From contig NZ_AP027728.1 of NCBI RefSeq assembly GCF_030296555.1, forward strand, positions 3,038,001-3,102,000: a stretch of DNA of 64,000 nucleotides, given 5' to 3'. The stretch is from Microbacterium suwonense. Lineage in GTDB: Bacteria > Actinomycetota > Actinomycetes > Actinomycetales > Microbacteriaceae. Below are positions 35,651 through 45,666 of this stretch, one piece after another. The position numbers and the translations under genes are program-made. The notes under the pieces were generated by a model. The model was not told the origin of the DNA, ran no database searches, and was given only the letters and a program-made list of their open reading frames with translations. Numbering within the stretch: position 1 is the first letter of the stretch; each line of letters starts with the position of its first letter.

Positions 35651-37241
35651 ACACACCCCCGGCACACAGGCGATCCGATGAGAGGGGATCCACGCTCATC
35701 TCGGTGCTGGTGATCATGCTCGTCATGAGCATCGGAGCTCTCACAGTCGGCGCTGTCGTCGTCAACACGACGGGCATGCTCGTCGACGCCCGCAGCACGA
35801 CCCAGTCACGTGCGGCCGCGGATGCGGGGCTCGCAGACGCGGTCACCGCCGCGCAGCGCAGCGGCCAGTTCTGCGACCTGGACTTCGCCCCCGACGCCGC
35901 GGATCCCGTCTTCGGTTTGGGAAAGCGTGGCAACTACCACGTGACGAGCACCTGTGACACGGCCGCCGGGACCGTCGCCTTCACCGCAACAGGCACCGTC
36001 GACGGCGCCAAGACGACCACGGAGTCGGTGTACAGCTACTCCACGGCCCACACCGGGCACGGTGCCGATATGGTGTTCTACTCGGACGCCACCTTCACCG
36101 CCGAGGTGCTCACGTCGGCGGCCGACAGCTCACTGCTGTCGATCGTGATCCCGTCGGGAAAATTCACCTGTCAGGTGCACATTCCCGCGAACATCGTGAT
36201 CGCAAAGGGCTTCGAGTCCAAGGGAAACTGCACCGTCGACGGCTCCGTGATCGCCGGCGGCACCGCCGCGATGGCCGTCTCGAGCGACACCATCAAGGGG
36301 AATCTCAGTGCGTCCTCCGAATCCGACCACACGATCAACGGCAAGGTGCTCGGCGATATTCATCTCGGCGGTCCGCTGTCGGGCACGGGCGGAAGCTCCT
36401 TCACCTTTCCCGGCAATGTCTCGGTGCGCGGCGATGCGAACATCGGGGGGACGAGCATCGGCGGAACGCTGACGCTCCCCCGACGAGCAAGCTGAAGTTC
36501 AATGGCACGACGGTGCAGCCTCCGGCGACGTCATCGAGCCGAGTCGCCGGCGGCATCGTCTGGAATACTCCCGAGATACCTTCGACGCCGAATTTCGAGG
36601 ACTGGTTCGACTACGCCTACAGCCTCAACGACTGGCGGCCGTACAACGGCACGTATTTCACTGAGATCGTACTCACCGGCGGCAGCGGGAAGTGGACGTG
36701 CGATCGCTTCTCCACCTGGCCGAACCAGGGCTGGCTCGATCTCGCCGAGCTCACCACCCCGACTGTCATCGATGCGAGCGCATGCGGGAGCCTCTCCGCC
36801 AACAACGGCGGCAACCCCGACGTGACCCTCCAGACCGACGTCGTGCTCGTCGCGAAGAGCTTCGATCTCACGCATCTCACCTTGAGGTCGCAGGGGGCGA
36901 CGAAGCAGAAGGTCTGGTTCATCGTCGATGACGGACAGCCGAAGGGCAGCGGCGAGGGCGTGCCGTCCTGCACGAACGGTGCGGGAAGCATCGGAATCAA
37001 CCACACGGACGCATCCCGGGTGATCGCGATGGTCTACACGCCGTGCTCGATCAATGTGCAGGGCAACAGCCAGTGGACAGGTGCATTCTACGGCGGTGCG
37101 TTCAGCTACGGCGGAGGCATGAACTTCCTTGGTGCGGGAATCGCGTTGCCCGGCATGCCCGCCAGTGCGACGATGCCCGGCGCCGGCGCCTCTTCGCAGG
37201 CCACGCTGGGCACCCTCGTCTCCACTCGGGATGTGCGATGA
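35641..37241 (+). pseudogene. Large PilX/GspK-like minor pilin or tip protein, frameshifted as read
   Basis: A protein of about 533 residues if one base is restored. The leader ends in RG before STLISVLVIMLVMSIGALTV, a prepilin-like helix that lacks Glu +5 (Ser instead), as in GspK/PilX minor pilins. The rest is a long beta-rich, Gly/Ser/Thr-rich region with at least six cysteines and several aromatic patches ([14 protein letters not shown]). The frame breaks in a C5 run at 36477-36481; one more C continues LTLPTSKLKFNG into the second half. It overlaps both neighbours. A large exposed pilin at the fibre tip, possibly an adhesin, is my inference. Confidence 0.75.
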
Positions 37242-38158
37242 TCGATCCAGCGCTGTCCGGCCCGCTGCTGGCGTACGCACTCGTCGTCGCCGGCGTGTTC
37301 GGGCTGGTGATCGGATCGTTCCTCAACGTCGTGATCCACCGCGTCCCTGCCGGGGTCTCGCTGCTGCGGCGCAGCCAGTGCCCGCACTGCGATGAGCCCG
37401 TACGGGCCTGGCAGAACGTGCCGGTGATCTCGTGGATCGCCCTGCGCGGACGATGCGCCCGCTGCGTCGCGCGCATCTCCCTGCGCTATCCGCTCGTCGA
37501 GCTCGGCACCGGTGTCGTCTTCGCCGGCATCACATGGTGGTGGAGCCGGCATCAGGGCGTCGCAGGCGACCGGACGGCGTTCGCCTGGCCGCACGATGCC
37601 GCCGACCTGTCCGGTCTGCTCTTCGGTGCCGACCCCTGGAGCGGGCACGTCGCCGCACAGGCGCTCGTGCTGCTCGCGCTGCTCTGGTTTGCGGCATCCG
37701 GCATCGCTCTCACCCTCATCGACCTCGACGTGCGCCGCCTGCCGGCGTCGATCGTGCGCATCGGCCTGGTCGTCGTGGCCGTGCTGCTGGCGTTGGCATG
37801 CGTGCTGGGCGCCGACGTCTGGGCGCTGGTGCGCGGCATCGCCGGATGCCTGGTGCTGTACGTGTTCTATGCGCTGCTGCGCGGCGCACGCCCCGGCGGG
37901 ATGGGCGGCGGAGATGTGCGACTGGCGGGATTGATCGGGCTCGTGCTCGGCTGGTTCGGCGCATCGGCGCTCATCATCGGCGCGTTCGCCGCGTTCGTGC
38001 TCGGCGGCGTGTACGGCGTGCTGCTGATCCTGCTGCGCGGCGCCCGCCGCACCACGGCCGTGCCCTTCGGCCCGTGGATGATCATCGGAGCCTGGGTGGG
38101 GCTGGTCGCCGGACCGCTCATCGCGGGATGGTATCTCGGACTGCTCGAACCGCGCTGA
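37238..38158 (+). CDS. pilD: Prepilin peptidase / N-methyltransferase
   Basis: A 306-residue bilobed membrane aspartic protease that removes the prepilin leader and N-methylates the new N-terminus. It has the N-terminal [12 protein letters not shown] motif, the four-Cys zinc domain (CPHC and CARC), the first catalytic Asp in [10 protein letters not shown] and the second in the GGGD motif ([14 protein letters not shown]). Eight or so transmembrane helices follow. The ATG overlaps the stop of the tip-protein gene. It is the only such enzyme in the cluster and would process all four pilins. Confidence 0.95.
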   Translation: MIDPALSGPLLAYALVVAGVFGLVIGSFLNVVIHRVPAGVSLLRRSQCPHCDEPVRAWQNVPVISWIALRGRCARCVARISLRYPLVELGTGVVFAGITWWWSRHQGVAGDRTAFAWPHDAADLSGLLFGADPWSGHVAAQALVLLALLWFAASGIALTLIDLDVRRLPASIVRIGLVVVAVLLALACVLGADVWALVRGIAGCLVLYVFYALLRGARPGGMGGGDVRLAGLIGLVLGWFGASALIIGAFAAFVLGGVYGVLLILLRGARRTTAVPFGPWMIIGAWVGLVAGPLIAGWYLGLLEPR

Positions 38159-38195
38159 GGCGCCGGATCGAGCAGCGCAAGAAGAAAGCACACAG

Positions 38196-39219
38196 ATGGC
38201 CAAGTCAGTCGTAGCGGTGGAGATCACCGAAGACAGCGTCCGTGCGGCGGAGGTGAGCGCCGGGCGCACTCCCGTGCTCCTCAAGGCGGGCGAAGTCGCG
38301 CTGCCCGCCGGGGCGGCACGGGACTCCGAGGTGCTCGACCGCGACGCCGTCGCACTCGCCCTCACCCAGCTGTGGAGCGAGGCCGACATCTCCTCCCGTC
38401 AGGTGATCATGGGGCTCACCAGCCGCCGCATCCTGGTCCGCGAGCACAGCACCACGCTGCGCGACGCCGTCCAGATCCGTCAGGCGCTGCCGTTCCAGGT
38501 GCAGGACCTGCTCCCCGTGCCGGTGGAGCAGGCCGCACTGGACTTCTACGCTGCCAAGGACGACGGCGAGCAGATCCACGGCCTGCTCGTGGCCGCGGTG
38601 GCCGAGAACATCGAGGAGATGATCGCCACCCTCGCTCAGGCGAAGCTCCACACCGATGCAGTGGACCTCGGGGCGTTCGGGCTCTCCCGCGTGCTCGGCG
38701 CGATCGCCCCCGCCGATCGCACCGCCCTGCTGATCTACATCGGCGAGCACACCACGCAGCTCGTGATCGCGGTCGACGGCGTGCCGCAGTTCGTCCGCGT
38801 CATCCCCCTGGACCTCTCGCCGAACCGCGGGGATGTGCCCGTCCCCCTCCGCCGCCGGCTCCCGAGCCGAACCTGCGCGGTGCGCTCCGGCGCGCGCGGG
38901 CCGGGGAGCGGCCGTCGCCCCCGCACCGACCGAGCCGACCCCCGAGGAGCAGGCCGCCCTGATCGACCTCACCGGCCGGCTGCGCAGCACTCTGGCGTTC
39001 TACCTCGACCGGGAGGACGGGCGGGCCATCGACGTCGCGTGGGTCGCCGGAGCCGGAACCCGCCATGGGCGACTGCGGGATGTGCTCACCCGCATCGTGG
39101 GCGTCGATGTCGCGCCGCTGACCGCACTCGATGTGGTCGATGCGAAGGGGCCGCTGGAGCCCGGGCTGAACACGCGACTGCTCTCCACGGTCGCTCTCAC
39201 GATCGGAGGGCGCCGATGA
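38196..39219 (+). pseudogene. pilM: Type IV pilus assembly protein PilM, two frameshifts as read
   Basis: PilM is an actin-like cytosolic ATPase-fold protein that links PilN to the motor. The N-terminal two-thirds are clear (VAVEITEDSVRAAEV, LTSRRILVREHSTTLRDA, IRQALPFQVQDLLPVPVEQ, GLSRVLGAI). Two frame breaks follow: in a C5 run (38843-38847) and at ccGGGGAG (38903-38907). Adding one base at each gives VPPPPPAPEPNLRG, then GGAAVAPAPTEPTPEEQAAL and the C-terminal part to GGRR. Total about 341 residues. Its TGA overlaps the pilN ATG. Likely intact in the organism. Confidence 0.83.
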
Positions 39220-39893
39220 GCGCAGCCAAGAGTCCTCGCGGCGTCGTGGTCGGCGCCATCCCCCGCGTCAACCTGCTGCCGAAGTCCGAGCTCGACCGGC
39301 GTTCCAATGCGGCGCTCGCCCGCCGATGGGTCGCCGTCGGCATCGGAGCGCTCCTGATCGTGGTCGTCCTGATCGGCGGAGGCTATGCGTACAGTCTGAT
39401 GTCGTCGATGCGCCTCACCGCCGAGCAGAACCGAGCGTCGCAGCTCTCGATCGACCTGGCCGAGCTCGCCCCGGTGAGCAGGTCGGTCGCGCAGCGCCGA
39501 TCGCTGAGCGCCCAGCTCGAGCAGGCCATGGCCGGAGACCTGGCCTGGCGTCCCGTGCTGGACGGTCTGGCGGCCCAGCTGCCGGACGACGCGGTGGTCA
39601 CCGGGTACTCGCTCGCCGCCGGACCCGTTCCCGCGGGCGACGACCCGAGCGTGCAGGTCGGCATCGATGGCACCCTCACGGTCATCACCGCCACACCGCT
39701 GCCCGTCGCCGAGGTCATCGACGCGGTGCGCGGAGTCGAAGACGTGCTGTACGTCGACATCCGACAGCTCCTCCGCGACGCCGACGAGGAACCGGACTCC
39801 TACGAGTACACCATCCAGGTGCAGCTGGATCAGACCGTCTACTCGCGCCGCTTCGTCCCGGCATCCGAAGACACTCCGAAGACCCAGGACTGA
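39216..39893 (+). CDS. pilN: Type IV pilus assembly protein PilN
   Basis: A 225-residue single-pass protein. A short cytosolic tail carries the PilM-binding motif RVNLLPKSELD, followed by one transmembrane helix (about residues 42-64), a coiled coil and a ferredoxin-like periplasmic-side domain (VLDGLAAQLPDDAVVTGYSL to YEYTIQVQLDQT). It forms the alignment complex with PilM and PilO. ATG 39216 overlaps the pilM stop; pilO follows after four bases. Confidence 0.88.
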   Translation: MSAAKSPRGVVVGAIPRVNLLPKSELDRRSNAALARRWVAVGIGALLIVVVLIGGGYAYSLMSSMRLTAEQNRASQLSIDLAELAPVSRSVAQRRSLSAQLEQAMAGDLAWRPVLDGLAAQLPDDAVVTGYSLAAGPVPAGDDPSVQVGIDGTLTVITATPLPVAEVIDAVRGVEDVLYVDIRQLLRDADEEPDSYEYTIQVQLDQTVYSRRFVPASEDTPKTQD

Positions 39894-39897
39894 TCGC

Positions 39898-40548
39898 ATG
39901 ACCAAGCAGCTCATCAACCTCATCGGCGGCCTCGTCTGCGCCGTCGTGCTCGTGGCCGGCGGCTTCCTGTTCGCCCTGCCGCAGTACCTGCAGGCCGAGG
40001 GCACAGAGCAGGCGGCGCAGAGTGCCCGCCAGAACAATGCCACTCAGCAGTCCATCATCGACGCGCTGCGCGTGCAGCAGTCCGACTCCGCATCGCTGGA
40101 GGCCGACATCGCCGCGCTGCGCGCGCAGATCCCGGCCGAGCCGCACATCGATGACATCGTGCGTCTCGCGCTCATCGCCGCCGCACGCCACGGCGGGGCG
40201 GTCGACTCCGTCGCGCCCGGTGATCCCGTGCCGTTCGCTGCGCGCACCGCCGTCGAGGGTGCTCCCGCCTCGAAACCGGCGGATGCCGAAGCCGGCTCCT
40301 CCGAGGCATCCGCTTCACCCGGCTCCTCCACCTCAACCGGCTCCGGCGCCTCCGCCGCATCCGACCCGCGGCAGGTGCCGATCGAGATCACCTTCACCCC
40401 GCCGAGCGTGCAGGCGGCCACCGACATCGTCGACGCGCTGCGCGCCGGACCGCGCGTGGTCGCCATCGTCCAGGCCACCACGGTCACCGACGACGACGGT
40501 GAAGTGCACCTGACCGTCTCGGCGCTCGCGTTCTCCGACCCGTCCTGA
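39898..40548 (+). CDS. pilO: Type IV pilus assembly protein PilO
   Basis: A 216-residue protein with one N-terminal helix (about residues 7-28), a coiled coil (ATQQSIIDALRVQQSDSASL, EADIAALRAQIP) and a C-terminal ferredoxin-like domain that is split by a Ser/Ala/Pro-rich insert (about 118-155). It pairs with PilN. Last gene of the plus-strand pilus operon, convergent with pilC. Confidence 0.85.
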   Translation: MTKQLINLIGGLVCAVVLVAGGFLFALPQYLQAEGTEQAAQSARQNNATQQSIIDALRVQQSDSASLEADIAALRAQIPAEPHIDDIVRLALIAAARHGGAVDSVAPGDPVPFAARTAVEGAPASKPADAEAGSSEASASPGSSTSTGSGASAASDPRQVPIEITFTPPSVQAATDIVDALRAGPRVVAIVQATTVTDDDGEVHLTVSALAFSDPS

Positions 40549-40594
40549 GCGCGCCGGCATGCCGGCGAGGCGGGATCCGGCGGTGAGGCGGGAT

Positions 40595-40630
40595 CGCTCA
40601 GCGAGGGGCGGTCGCTCAGCGAGGGGCGGT
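40595..40630. repeat. 18-bp tandem repeat at the pilO/pilC junction
   Basis: CGCTCAGCGAGGGGCGGT occurs twice in tandem (40595-40612 and 40613-40630), between convergent genes. No terminator hairpin was recognised in this 81-base gap. Confidence 0.85.
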
Positions 40631-41856
40631 CAGCCCTGCCCCATCTGCTCGTAGATGCTGAACATCGGCATGTACAGCGAGATCACCATGCCGCCGATGA
40701 TGACGCCCAGCACTGTGATCATCACCGGCTCCAGCGTCGCCGTCAGCTGCTCACTGGCGGTGCTCACCTCGGTCTCGTAGAAGTCCGCGATGCTCTCCAG
40801 CATGTCGGGGAGCGTGCCGGCCTCCTCGCCCACCGCGACCATCTGCGCGACCAGCGGCGGGAAGACATCCGACTTCGACAGCGGCAGCGCGAATGATCGG
40901 CCCTGGGTCACGGACGTGGCGACATCGGCGAGGGCGTTCTCGACCGCGCGGTTGTTCGCCGCCTTACCGACGACTTCCAGGGCCTGCAGCAGCGGCACTC
41001 CTGCGTTGAGCATCATCGAGAGGTTCCTGGCGAAGCGCGCCACCGCGATCTTGCGCACGAGCGACCCGAAGATCGGCAGTTTCAGCTTGAGCGCATCGGC
41101 CCGCTCGCGGAAGCCTGGTGTGTTCTTCACCCGGCGGTGCCAGACCACGACGGCGATGACGAGCACCGCCAGCAGCGGGATGATCCACACCATGTTGCGG
41201 GAGAGCACCACGAGGATCTGCGTCGGCACGGGCAGCTCGCCGCCCATGCTCGAGAACATCTGCTCGAAGATCGGGACGACGAAGGTCAGCATCGCCAGCA
41301 CGCCCAGCAGAGCGATGCACAGCACGATCGTCGGATACGTCAACGCCGACTTGATCTTCTGCTGCAGATCGACATCCGAGCGGTAGCTCCGCGCGATGGC
41401 GGCGAGCGAGTCGCCCAGGAAGCCGCCGGTCTCGCCGACGCGCACCAGGCTGACCATCAGCGGCGGGAAGGCATCCGGCTGCGCGGCCAGGGCCGCCGAG
41501 AACGACTTGCCCGACTCGATGTCGGCATGCACGGCGGTCAGGGCGGACTGCAGCTTCTTGTTCTCGGTCTGCTCGATGAGCACCGACAGGGCGCGAAGCA
41601 GGGGAAGGCCGGCGTTGATCAGCCCCGCGAACTGCTTGGTGAACACTGCCAGGTCGTTCAGCTTCACCCGCTTCTCGAACCAGGGGATCTCCTGGTTCAG
41701 GCCGGTCGTCGACTGCGCGACCACCTGCAGGGGCATGAGGCCCTGCGCCCGCAGCTTCGCCACGACCGCGCTCTCGCTGACGGCCTCCATCGAGCCCTTG
41801 ACGACGGCGGAACCGCCGGCGCCGACCGCGCGGTAGTTGTACTCCTGGACGGCCAC
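40630..41856 (-). CDS. pilC: Type IV pilus platform protein PilC (GspF family)
   Basis: A 408-residue polytopic platform protein with two GspF domains, each with a cytoplasmic helical bundle and transmembrane helices: FTKQFAGLINAGLPLLRALS and FARNLSMMLNAGVPLLQALE are the paired signature repeats. It ends MFSIYEQMGQG. The GTG start at 41856 lies one base after the pilT stop and begins the family sequence (AVQEYNYRAVG). Third gene of the pilB-pilT-pilC operon on the minus strand. Confidence 0.94.
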   Translation of the reverse strand: MAVQEYNYRAVGAGGSAVVKGSMEAVSESAVVAKLRAQGLMPLQVVAQSTTGLNQEIPWFEKRVKLNDLAVFTKQFAGLINAGLPLLRALSVLIEQTENKKLQSALTAVHADIESGKSFSAALAAQPDAFPPLMVSLVRVGETGGFLGDSLAAIARSYRSDVDLQQKIKSALTYPTIVLCIALLGVLAMLTFVVPIFEQMFSSMGGELPVPTQILVVLSRNMVWIIPLLAVLVIAVVVWHRRVKNTPGFRERADALKLKLPIFGSLVRKIAVARFARNLSMMLNAGVPLLQALEVVGKAANNRAVENALADVATSVTQGRSFALPLSKSDVFPPLVAQMVAVGEEAGTLPDMLESIADFYETEVSTASEQLTATLEPVMITVLGVIIGGMVISLYMPMFSIYEQMGQG

Positions 41857-41857
41857 G

Positions 41858-43026
41858 TCAGTACTTCCAGTCCTCTGCCGCCGCCTGGTGCTGGGCACCA
41901 TGGCTGAGCCAGGTCTCGGCGTCGAAGTCGGGAACCTGAACGCGCACGTCGTCCAGCGCGCGCGGATCGGTCAGGTAGTGCCTGGCCAGTCCCGGCGCGA
42001 CCCGGCCGCGTGCCACCAGGTCCTTCAGCGACTGGTCGAGCGTGTGCATGCCATGCGCGGCCCCGGCCTGCATGGCGTTGTACAGCTGCGGGATCTGATT
42101 CTCGCGGATCAGGTTCGCCACCGCGGGCGTCGAGACCAGCACCTCGGTGGCGATCACCCTGCCATCGCCCTGCGCCGTGGGCACGAGGGTCTGGCTGATC
42201 ACGCCCTGGAGCGTGTCGCCCAGCTGACTCCGCACCTGATCCTGCTGGTGCGCGGGGAAGGCGTCCACGATGCGGTTGATGCTCTTGGAGGCGCCCTGGG
42301 TGTGCAGGGTGGTGAGCACGAGATGGCCGGTCTCGGCGGCGGTCAATGCCGTGGAGATCGATTCCGGGTCGCGCAGCTCGCCGATCAGGATGACATCCGG
42401 ATCCTGTCGCAGGATCCGTCGCAGTGCCTCGGCGAAAGAGTGGGTATCGGAGCCGACCTCCCGCTGGTGCACGAGCGAGCTGCGGCTGGTGTGCACGAAC
42501 TCGATCGGATCCTCGACCGTGATGATGTGGCCGCTCTTCTCACGGTTGATGATGTCGATCATGGCCGCGAGGGTGGTCGACTTGCCCGATCCGGTGGGCC
42601 CGGTCACCAGCACGAGCCCGCGCGGCCGCAGCGCCAGCTCGCGGGCGATCGCGGGCGCGCCGAGCTCCTCCAGGGTGAAGGCGCGCGAGGCGATGAGGCG
42701 GAACGCGGCGGCCACGCTGCCGAGCTGACGGAACACGTTCACGCGGAAGCGTCCGGCACCCTCGACCGTATGCGACAGGTCCACCTCGCCCTGCGTGCGG
42801 AACTCCTCGCGCTGCGTGGCGGACATGATCGCCAGCAGCTCGTCCAGCAGCTGCGCCTGCGAGATCGCCTCGGGGAACTCCGGCATCGGCGCGAGCGAGC
42901 CGTTGAGCCGGTTCACCGGTGCGGCGTCCGCCGACACGTGCACATCCGAGCAGCCGCGCCCCGCAGCCACCGCGAGGACGCGGTCGAGCAGGCCCGGTGA
43001 GGGCGCCGCCGCGGGGAGTGCATCAT
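41858..43026 (-). CDS. pilT: Type IV pilus retraction ATPase PilT
   Basis: A hexameric AAA-like ATPase that depolymerises the pilus. Walker A is VTGPTGSGKSTTLAAM, the Asp box VEDPIEFVH, Walker B DPDVILIGELRDPES and the His box TGHLVLTTLHTQGA. The AIRNLIRE-like retraction motif appears as VANLIRENQIPQLYNAM, typical of PilT rather than PilB. As read, the longest frame begins at GTG 42970, but the conserved N-terminus (SPGLLDRVLAVAAGRGCSDV) extends further and no start codon exists in that frame. One missing base in the plus-strand run GGGGAG (43013-43018) would join it to ATG 43026. About 389 residues. Confidence 0.9.
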
Positions 43027-43048
43027 CAGGTGGCTCGGCTCGTGCGTC

Positions 43049-44713
43049 TCATGCAGTGACACGGAGGATCTCCTCGATCGTCGTCAGGCCCTCCCGGACC
43101 TTGGCCCATCCGTCCTCGCGCAGGCTGCGCATTCCCTGCGCGGTGGCGACCTCGCGGATCTCGGTGGCGGTGGCGTTGCGGACCACCAGCTTCTCGATCT
43201 CATCGGACATCGTCATCACCTCGTGCAGGCCGATCCGGCCCTTGTAGCCGGTGCCCGAGCACGACGGGCATCCTTTCGGCCGGTAGATCACGGGGGGCGC
43301 GGCGGGATCGAACGGCAGCCCGAGGTCGCGCAGGATCTCCTCGGTCTGGTCGTGCCGCTCACGGCACTGCACGCACAGCCTGCGGGCCAGACGCTGGGCC
43401 ACGACGGCCGACAGCGCCGTGGCGACCAGGAAGGGCTCCGTGCCCATCTCGGTCAGACGGGTCACAGCGCTGGGCGCGTCGTTGGTGTGCAGGGTGGAGA
43501 GGACGAGGTGCCCGGTGAGGGCGGCCTCGACCGAGATCACCGCGGTCTCGCGGTCGCGGATCTCTCCGACGAGGACGACATCCGGGTCGCTGCGGAGGAT
43601 GCTGCGCAGCGCCGCCTGGAACGTCATCCCCGCTTTGGCGTTGACCTGCACCTGGTTGATGCCGGGGATGCGGTACTCCACCGGATCCTCCACGGTGATC
43701 ACGTTCACCTGCGGTGTGGACACCTCGCGCAGCGCGGTGTACAGCGTCGTCGACTTGCCCGACCCGGTGGGGCCGGTCACCAGCACCATGCCGTGCGGCC
43801 GGGTGATCGCGTCACGGAAGCGCGTGAGATTGGATCGGCTCATCCGCAGGTCGGCCAGGGAGAGGCTCACCCCGGAGTTGTCCAGGATGCGCATGACGAC
43901 CTTCTCGCCCCACACGGTCGGCAGCGTGGCCACGCGAAGGTCGACCTTGCGTCCATGATGGGTCACCGAGAGCCGGCCGTCCTGGGGCCGGCGGCGTTCG
44001 GCGATGTCGATCGCCGACATGATCTTCAGGCGCGAGATGATGCCGTCCTGGATGTTCCGGTCGGGGCGCTGCAGCTCGTGCAGCACTCCGTCGATGCGGT
44101 AGCGCACCTTGAGGAAGGTCTCACCGGGCTCCAGGTGGATGTCACTGGCGCGGTCGTCGATGGCCTGGGTGATGAGCAGGTTGACGAAGCGCACGATCGG
44201 CGCATCGCTGTCCTGCTCGACCAGCTGCTCGGAGGCGGTGTCCTGCGTGGCGGCGGTCTCCTCGAGCGTCGCCGACAGATCCGACAGCTCGTCGTCCGAG
44301 CGCATGTAGCGCTGGAAGGCGTACTCCAGTGCATCTTCGGCGACCACGACGGGATCCACACGCAGGTCCGCGACCGTGGCGATGTCATCGATCGCGATGA
44401 TGTCGGTGGGATCGACCATGCCGACCACGAGGCGGTCGCCGCTGTGCGAGATCGGGATCAGCCGATGCCGACGCGCGAGGCCGCCCGGGACCAGGGCGAC
44501 GGCATGCGGGTCGACGGTCTCGGTGAACAGATCGACGAAGGTCTGCCCGGACTGCAGGGCGATGGCCTCGGCGAGCTGCCGTTCGGTGATGACCCGCTGC
44601 GTGACGAGTTTGCGGGCCAACTCCGGGCCGTCGCCGAGCTCGGCCATCTCGTCCATGACGGCCGAGGCGCGTACGGCCCCGGTGAGCACGAGCGTCTGCA
44701 CGACTCCGCGCAT
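43049..44713 (-). CDS. pilB: Type IV pilus extension ATPase PilB (GspE family)
   Basis: A 554-residue assembly ATPase. An N-terminal T2SSE_N/MshEN domain (about residues 30-140) precedes the motor: Walker A VTGPTGSGKSTTLYTAL, Asp box VEDPVEYRIPG, Walker B DPDVVLVGEIRDRETA, His box TGHLVLSTLHTNDAP and the four-Cys zinc motif CVQC...CPSC. The N-domain segment LARKLVTQRVITERQLAEAI lacks the Arg and Gly residues of the cyclic di-GMP-binding RLG motif, so that ligand is doubtful here. First gene of the minus-strand operon, with a TAGTAT box at 44767-44772 as a likely -10. Confidence 0.96.
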   Translation of the reverse strand: MRGVVQTLVLTGAVRASAVMDEMAELGDGPELARKLVTQRVITERQLAEAIALQSGQTFVDLFTETVDPHAVALVPGGLARRHRLIPISHSGDRLVVGMVDPTDIIAIDDIATVADLRVDPVVVAEDALEYAFQRYMRSDDELSDLSATLEETAATQDTASEQLVEQDSDAPIVRFVNLLITQAIDDRASDIHLEPGETFLKVRYRIDGVLHELQRPDRNIQDGIISRLKIMSAIDIAERRRPQDGRLSVTHHGRKVDLRVATLPTVWGEKVVMRILDNSGVSLSLADLRMSRSNLTRFRDAITRPHGMVLVTGPTGSGKSTTLYTALREVSTPQVNVITVEDPVEYRIPGINQVQVNAKAGMTFQAALRSILRSDPDVVLVGEIRDRETAVISVEAALTGHLVLSTLHTNDAPSAVTRLTEMGTEPFLVATALSAVVAQRLARRLCVQCRERHDQTEEILRDLGLPFDPAAPPVIYRPKGCPSCSGTGYKGRIGLHEVMTMSDEIEKLVVRNATATEIREVATAQGMRSLREDGWAKVREGLTTIEEILRVTA

Positions 44714-44766
44714 GCTGAGGTCCCCTCCCCGTCCCGCCGACGCCGCGTATGAGCACGACGCTTGTC

Positions 44767-44772
44767 ATACTA
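44767..44772 (-). promoter_or_regulatory. -10 element of the pilB operon promoter
   Basis: TAGTAT on the minus strand (ATACTA as printed) lies 54 bases before the pilB ATG in the divergent spacer. The -35 is not clear. Confidence 0.4.
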
Positions 44773-44873
44773 GCGATCGACGGATGCCGGGCCCCGGCCC
44801 GCATCCTCAATTCTTGGGCAGGTATCCTCAGGGTTTCCTCAAGGAATGTCCCACGAGGCGGCGGCGTGCGCGG

Positions 44874-44879
44874 TAACGT
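44874..44879 (+). promoter_or_regulatory. -10 element of a leaderless promoter (histidine kinase)
   Basis: TAACGT lies six bases before GTG 44886, which supports this start and so the absence of an N-terminal sensor domain. Confidence 0.5.
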
Positions 44880-44885
44880 CAAGGC

Positions 44886-45644
44886 GTGACATCCCTCTCG
44901 GCCGACGGCGGCGCACTCCTGGTCCCCGATGACTCGACCGCGGAGGAGCTCGCACTGCGCGCCCAGGAGGAGCTCATCGCCTCGGTGTCCCACGAGCTGC
45001 GCACGCCTCTCACCGCGATCATCGGCTACCTCGACCTGACGCTCGCGCACGACGAGATGAGCGAGCGGGCTCGCCGCAGCATCGGCATCGCCCAGCGCAA
45101 CGCCACGCGCATGCTCGAGATCGTCTCGGATCTGCTCGAGGCCTCCGCCGTGTCCTCCACAGGCGGTGCGTCCGCCATCGCGCCCGAAGACATCGACCTG
45201 TCCGAGATCGTCATGGCGGCCGTCGAGTCGGCTGGGCACCAGGCGGATGAGCGCGCGATCGCGGTGGACACGGCGGGAGTGCGGGTGCTGCGTGCGTGGG
45301 CGGATCCGCACCGCATCCGCCAGGTGCTCGACAACCTGATCTCGAACGCGGTCAAGTACGGCCGCGACGGCGACACGGTATGGGTGGCGACGGCGCAGGA
45401 GCAGGGGAGTGCCGTCATCACGGTGAGGGACGACGGGCCGGGAGTGCCCGAGGACGAGGTTCCGCACCTGTTCGAGAGGTTCTTCCGCTCCGCGCTGGCG
45501 AGCGGGTCCACCACGCACGGCAGCGGGCTCGGCCTCTCGATCAGCCGTGACATCGTCCGGGCTCACGGCGGCGAGCTCACCGCGACGTCGACACTCGGTG
45601 AGGGGTCGACGTTCGCGGTGCGACTTCCGCCGAAGGCCGGGTGA
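44886..45644 (+). CDS. Soluble sensor histidine kinase lacking a sensor domain
   Basis: A 252-residue kinase. It consists almost only of the core: HisKA with the phospho-acceptor His in SVSHELRTPLTAII (H36) and an HATPase domain (N-box DNLISNAVKYG, G1 VRDDGPGVPEDE, F-box LFERFFRS, G2 GSGLGLSISRDIV). There is no transmembrane helix, HAMP or PAS, only about 30 residues before HisKA. The -10 box six bases before GTG 44886 supports the short form. The response regulator lies downstream on the opposite strand, convergent. It may sense through a partner protein; the adjacent pilus genes are possible targets (inference). Confidence 0.88.
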   Translation: MTSLSADGGALLVPDDSTAEELALRAQEELIASVSHELRTPLTAIIGYLDLTLAHDEMSERARRSIGIAQRNATRMLEIVSDLLEASAVSSTGGASAIAPEDIDLSEIVMAAVESAGHQADERAIAVDTAGVRVLRAWADPHRIRQVLDNLISNAVKYGRDGDTVWVATAQEQGSAVITVRDDGPGVPEDEVPHLFERFFRSALASGSTTHGSGLGLSISRDIVRAHGGELTATSTLGEGSTFAVRLPPKAG

Positions 45645-45666
45645 CGATCGCCCCGGTCGGCCGGAG

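Noticed and set aside
34043..44713. Recent horizontal transfer of the pilus cluster
   Set aside because: Base composition, GGATGC use and codon choice look like the neighbours, and no integrase, tRNA or direct repeats bound the block.
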